Below, one piece after another: positions 5,324 through 7,975 of a stretch of 7,975 nt of DNA. Both the position numbers and the translations under genes were made by a program. Source of the stretch: JACQFK01 sp036383955 (GTDB taxonomy: Bacteria; Planctomycetota; MHYJ01; JACPRB01). The DNA is taken from contig DASVNH010000141.1 of assembly GCA_036383955.1 (NCBI GenBank), positions 1 to 7,975 of the forward strand, written 5' to 3'. The notes under the pieces are model-generated. The model was given only the letters and a program-made list of their open reading frames with translations. It was not told the origin of the DNA and ran no database searches. The first letter of the stretch is position 1. Every line of letters begins with the position of its first letter.

Positions 5324-6670
5324 TTACGGGCTCTTCGGGTCCTTCGGCGCTTCGAGCAGCCCCATGCCTTCGAAGGCGGCGGGGGCGAGAAGCCCGCTCT
5401 TGACGTAGACGAACAGCTTGTCGCGGCTGTCGGTGATGTCGAGGTTGCGCATGGTGAGCTGGCCGATGCGGTCCTGGGGGGTGAACTCGCCCTTCCCGCT
5501 CTCCATGGTCAGCCGCTCGGGCTTGTAGGTGAGGTTGGGGCTGGAGGTGTCGAGGATCGTGTAGTCGTTGCCGCGGCGCAGCTCGAGCGTGACCTCGCCG
5601 GTGATCGCGCGCGCCACCCAGCGCTGCAGGGTCTCGCGGAGCATGAGCGACTGGGGGTCGAACCAGCGGCCTTCGTAGAGCAGGCGGCCCAGGCGACGTC
5701 CCATGTCGCGGTACTGCTCGATCGTCCCCTCGTTGTGGATGCCGGTGATCAGGCGCTCGTAGGCGATGAAGAGCAGCGCCATGCCGGGCGCCTCGTAGAT
5801 CCCGCGGCTCTTCGCCTCGATGATGCGGTTCTCGATCTGGTCCGACATCCCCAGCCCGTGCCGCCCGCCGATGGCGTTGGCTTCGAGCACCAGGGCGACC
5901 GGATCCTCGAAGCTCTTGCCGTTGAGCGAGACCGGGACGCCTTCGCGGAAGGACACCTTCACGGACTCCGGCTTCACCGCGACCTCGTCGCGCCAGAAGG
6001 CGACGCCCATGATCGGCTCGACGATCTTGATGCCCTTGTTGAGGAACTCCAGGTCCTTGGCCTCGTGCGTCGCGCCCCAGATGTTGGAGTCGGTCGAGTA
6101 GGCCTTCTCCTTGCTCATCTTGTACTTCAGGTTGGCCTTCTGGAGCATCTCCGACATCTCCTTGCGGCCGCCGAGCTCCTTGACGAACTGCGCGTCGAGC
6201 CAGGGCTTGTAGATCCGCAGGGCCGGATTGACCATGAGGCCGTAGCGGTAGAACCGCTCGATGTCGTTGCCCTTGTAGGTGCTGCCGTCGCCCCAGACGT
6301 GGCAGTTGTCCTCCTTCATGGCGCCGACCAGCATGGTGCCGGTGACGGCGCGGCCCAGCGGGGTGGTGTTGAAGTACGGCACGCCCGCCGTGGTGATGTG
6401 GAAGGCGCCGCACTGGAGCGCGGCGAAGCCCTCGAGGACCAGCTGGCGGCGGCAGTCGAGCAGCCGGGCCTTCTCCGCCCCGTACTCCATCGCGCGCCGG
6501 GGGATGTCGTCGTAATCCGGCTCGTCCGGCTGTCCCAGGTTGGCGGTGTAGCAGTAGGGCACGGCGCCCTTCTGGCGCATCCAGTAGATCGCGGCGCTCG
6601 TGTCGAGGCCGCCCGAGAAGGCGATGCCGACGGGTTCGCCGACGGGCAGAGCCTGAAGGATCTTGCTCAT
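5324..6670 (-). CDS. argG: Argininosuccinate synthase
   Basis: Catalyses ATP-dependent joining of citrulline and aspartate to argininosuccinate, the penultimate step of arginine synthesis, in the cytoplasm. Encodes 448 residues, the length of the E. coli-type (longer) ArgG, and it aligns from memory with E. coli ArgG along its whole length. Visible motifs: PP-loop ATPase motif AFSGGLDTSAA (17-27); YTANLGQPDEPDYD (41-54); GDGSTYKGNDIERFYRYG (127-144); EKAYSTDSNIWGATHEAKDL (188-207); IGGRHGLGMSDQIENRIIEA (267-286); GEVTLELRRGNDYTI in the C-terminal part. All the key regions are intact. The start at 6670 matches the family N-terminus, with a modest Shine-Dalgarno (GGGGA). No other arginine gene is next to it. 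It is divergent from a GntR regulator and upstream of the repeat-protein gene on the same strand. Confidence 0.98.
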   Translation of the reverse strand: MSKILQALPVGEPVGIAFSGGLDTSAAIYWMRQKGAVPYCYTANLGQPDEPDYDDIPRRAMEYGAEKARLLDCRRQLVLEGFAALQCGAFHITTAGVPYFNTTPLGRAVTGTMLVGAMKEDNCHVWGDGSTYKGNDIERFYRYGLMVNPALRIYKPWLDAQFVKELGGRKEMSEMLQKANLKYKMSKEKAYSTDSNIWGATHEAKDLEFLNKGIKIVEPIMGVAFWRDEVAVKPESVKVSFREGVPVSLNGKSFEDPVALVLEANAIGGRHGLGMSDQIENRIIEAKSRGIYEAPGMALLFIAYERLITGIHNEGTIEQYRDMGRRLGRLLYEGRWFDPQSLMLRETLQRWVARAITGEVTLELRRGNDYTILDTSSPNLTYKPERLTMESGKGEFTPQDRIGQLTMRNLDITDSRDKLFVYVKSGLLAPAAFEGMGLLEAPKDPKSP

Positions 6671-6671
6671 G

Positions 6672-6720
6672 TCTTTTCCCCGAAGCGGAGGAAGTGTAGC
6701 AAAGCGGGCGCGGGAAAAGA
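6672..6720. promoter_or_regulatory. 9-bp inverted repeat in the argG leader/promoter
   Basis: TCTTTTCCC (6672-6680) and GGGAAAAGA (6712-6720) are perfect reverse complements 31 bp apart, flanking the argG -10 element. The centres are 40 bp apart, about four helical turns, which would suit cooperative binding of a regulator. It may be chance, and no known operator consensus was matched. Confidence 0.35.
6693..6698 (-). promoter_or_regulatory. Extended -10 promoter element of argG
   Basis: The minus strand reads TGCTACACT: a TGn extension plus TACACT (four of six matches to TATAAT). It would start transcription near 6686, giving a leader of about 15 bases that includes the GGGGA Shine-Dalgarno. 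The -35 candidate TTCTTT at 17-bp spacing is weak, as is common with extended -10 promoters. Confidence 0.5.
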
Positions 6721-6738
6721 ACCGAGCGGTGAAATGCT

Positions 6739-6767
6739 TTGAGATCCCGCTGAAATCCCAGTAGGCT
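6739..6767 (+). promoter_or_regulatory. Candidate promoter of the GntR gene
   Basis: TTGAGA (6739-6744, five of six matches to TTGACA), a 17-bp spacer, then TAGGCT (6762-6767, three of six matches to TATAAT). Transcription would start at about 6774, only some six bases before the ATG at 6781. With no purine-rich Shine-Dalgarno there (TCCTCCCCTC), a leaderless or near-leaderless message is suggested. The direct repeat GAGATCCC / GAAATCCC (6741-6748 and 6752-6759, 11 bp apart) lies in the spacer and overlaps the -35, so it is a possible operator. Confidence 0.4.
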
Positions 6768-6780
6768 GAATCCTCCCCTC

Positions 6781-7425
6781 ATGACGACGCGGAGCCCCGA
6801 CCTCCTCCAGCACCGCGCCTACGCGGAGATCAAGACCCTCATCCAGGACGGGACGTTCCCCGCCGGCTCCTTCCTCTCCGAGCGGCAGCTCGCCGGCCGG
6901 CTGAGGATGTCCAAGACCCCCGTCAAGAACGCCCTCGTCCGCCTCGAGACCGAGGGCTTCGTGGCCGTCTCCCCCCAGCAGGGCATCGTCGTCCGCGAAC
7001 TGTCGGTGCGGGAGGTGGTCGACATCCTGGACATCCGCATGGCCCTGGAGCCCTACGTCTGCCGGCGGGTGGCCGGAACGCTGACGGAGGACCAGGGCGC
7101 CGCGCTCAAGGCCAACGTCAAGGCGCAGGAGGCGGCCGCGCGGGCCGGCGACACCGTCGAGCTGACGCGGCTGGACGCGGACTTCCACGTCCTCCTCTGC
7201 TCGTTCTCGGGAAACGCGGAGATCGCCCGCGTCATGACCCGCTTGCGCGACAAGCTCCACCGCGTCATCCTGCGGGTCATGGCCCACGTGCCCGGACGCC
7301 CCGCCTCGGCCGCCGCCGAGCACGGGGCCATCGCCGACGCCCTCGTCAAAGGCAAGGGGGAGCGGGCGGCGGCGCTCATGGAATCGCACCTCGAGTTCGG
7401 AAAGCGTTCGCTGCTGTCGCGATGA
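6781..7425 (+). CDS. GntR-family transcriptional regulator, FadR subfamily (FCD domain)
   Basis: Encodes 214 residues, typical for the FadR/FCD subgroup. The N-terminal winged helix-turn-helix (about 9-72) contains the GntR signature: AYAEIKTLIQDGTFPAGSFL, then SERQLAGRLRMSKTPVKNAL and RLETEGFV. The C-terminal all-helical FCD domain (about 77-210) has the family's metal/ligand residues: D132 and H136 in LDADFHVLL, H181 in AEHGAIADAL, and H203 in ESHLEFG. In this family such domains bind carboxylated sugar derivatives or organic acids, and effector binding usually releases DNA. The stop overlaps the start of the lactonase-like gene (ATGA), so the two are surely co-transcribed. It probably controls that catabolic operon and perhaps its own divergent promoter; control of argG would be fortuitous. 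Effector not identifiable from sequence. Confidence 0.93.
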   Translation: MTTRSPDLLQHRAYAEIKTLIQDGTFPAGSFLSERQLAGRLRMSKTPVKNALVRLETEGFVAVSPQQGIVVRELSVREVVDILDIRMALEPYVCRRVAGTLTEDQGAALKANVKAQEAAARAGDTVELTRLDADFHVLLCSFSGNAEIARVMTRLRDKLHRVILRVMAHVPGRPASAAAEHGAIADALVKGKGERAAALMESHLEFGKRSLLSR

Positions 7426-7975
7426 AGACGCTGCGCGCGGGTCCGGTCTCCCTCCTCTTCGAGGAGGCCTACGGCAGCGTCCGCCGCCTCTCCGTCGCCG
7501 GCCACGAAGCCGTGCGCCGGATCTACGTGGCCGTGCGCGACCGGGAGTGGAACACCCTCCCCGCCCAGGTCTGGAACGTCCAGGTGCGGGCCGACCCGGA
7601 CTCCTTCGAGGTGAGCTACCTCGCCCGCTGCGCGAAGGGCGACATCGACTTCGCCTGGAAGGCCGTCATCACCGGCGACGCCAAAGGCACGGTCTCGTTC
7701 CGGATGTCGGGGCAGGCCCGGTCCGACTTCTACCGCAACCGCGCCGGATTCTGCGTCCTCCATCCGCGGGCCTGCGCCGGGCTGCCCGCCTCCGTGGAAT
7801 CGGCCGACGGCGGCCTCCGCCGCGGAAACTTCCCGCGCTACATCTACCCCAACCCGCCCTTCACGAACTTCAACAAGATCTGGTACGCGCCCGCGCCCGG
7901 CCTCAAGCTCCGCGTCACCCTCGAGGGCGACGCCTTCGAGATGGAGGACCAGCGCAACTGGTCCGACGCCTCCTA
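7422..7975 (+). CDS. apnL: D-apionate lactonase-like protein, N-terminal part (runs off window)
   Basis: The first 184 residues are present, with no stop before the window edge. The sequence strongly recalls D-apionate lactonase (ApnL) of the D-apiose pathway, which hydrolyses D-apionolactone to D-apionate. Recognisable segments: LRAGPVSLLFEEAYGSVRRL (4-23), RRIYVAVRDREWNTLP (32-47), KGDIDFAWKAVITGDAKGT (72-90), NRAGFCVLHP (106-115) and GDAFEMEDQRNWSDAS (169-184). The pattern is beta-rich with no signal peptide, so the protein is probably cytoplasmic. The ATG at 7422 overlaps the regulator's TGA (7423-7425) and lacks a good Shine-Dalgarno, implying translational coupling. A FadR-type regulator directly upstream fits a sugar-acid catabolic operon. 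Family assignment is from recall of conserved segments, and a related lactonase or hydrolase of different substrate is possible. The catalytic region lies beyond the window. Confidence 0.72.
   Translation, partial: MKTLRAGPVSLLFEEAYGSVRRLSVAGHEAVRRIYVAVRDREWNTLPAQVWNVQVRADPDSFEVSYLARCAKGDIDFAWKAVITGDAKGTVSFRMSGQARSDFYRNRAGFCVLHPRACAGLPASVESADGGLRRGNFPRYIYPNPPFTNFNKIWYAPAPGLKLRVTLEGDAFEMEDQRNWSDAS

Noticed and set aside
6671..6780. A FadR-type operator (TGGTNNNACCA-like) for the GntR protein
   Set aside because: No sequence with adequate match was found. Only the other repeats reported above are present.
5196..6782. Extension of the repeat-protein frame upstream to 6782
   Set aside because: This stretch overlaps argG in another frame and the repeat patch. 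The Shine-Dalgarno at 5200-5205 and the start of repeat 1 at residue 4 fix the start at 5195.

Overview
The window is bacterial chromosomal DNA of high GC content, with strong G/C preference at third codon positions in all the real genes. A typical lipoprotein signal (lipobox Cys), Shine-Dalgarno sequences and an E. coli-type argininosuccinate synthase confirm a bacterium. Nothing in the sequence fixes the phylum. No rRNA, tRNA, CRISPR array, transposase or integrase was seen.

Layout, left to right. (a) 1-33 is probably the last ten codons of a plus-strand gene. (b) 62-1744 holds two leftward genes: a predicted lipoprotein (941-1744) and, downstream of a strong hairpin (903-933), a small membrane protein combining a Cys4 zinc-ribbon-like head, two membrane helices and a TPR-like tail (62-835). 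(c) A short rightward gene (1919-2263) encodes a 114-residue protein with weak STAS-like features. It converges on, and overlaps by 19 bp, the end of the next gene. (d) 2245-5195 is one large leftward gene for a modular helical repeat protein. It would be 983 residues long, but a single-base deletion in its third repeat breaks it into two reading frames (3996-5195 and 2245-3669). (e) A patch of 31-bp and 15/16-bp repeats (5213-5321) separates it from argG (5324-6670), which lies upstream in the same direction. (f) A divergent promoter region (6671-6780) separates argG from a rightward pair: a FadR-subfamily GntR regulator (6781-7425), overlapping by ATGA the start of a D-apionate lactonase-like gene (7422 to the window edge).

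Functionally, argG is housekeeping arginine biosynthesis. The GntR/ApnL-like pair looks like the start of a sugar-acid (possibly apiose, a plant cell-wall sugar) catabolic operon with its own regulator. The remaining genes are poorly characterised. The repeat protein is the most unusual object: nearly identical modules joined by polyproline linkers, followed by a distinct C-terminal domain that I cannot name.
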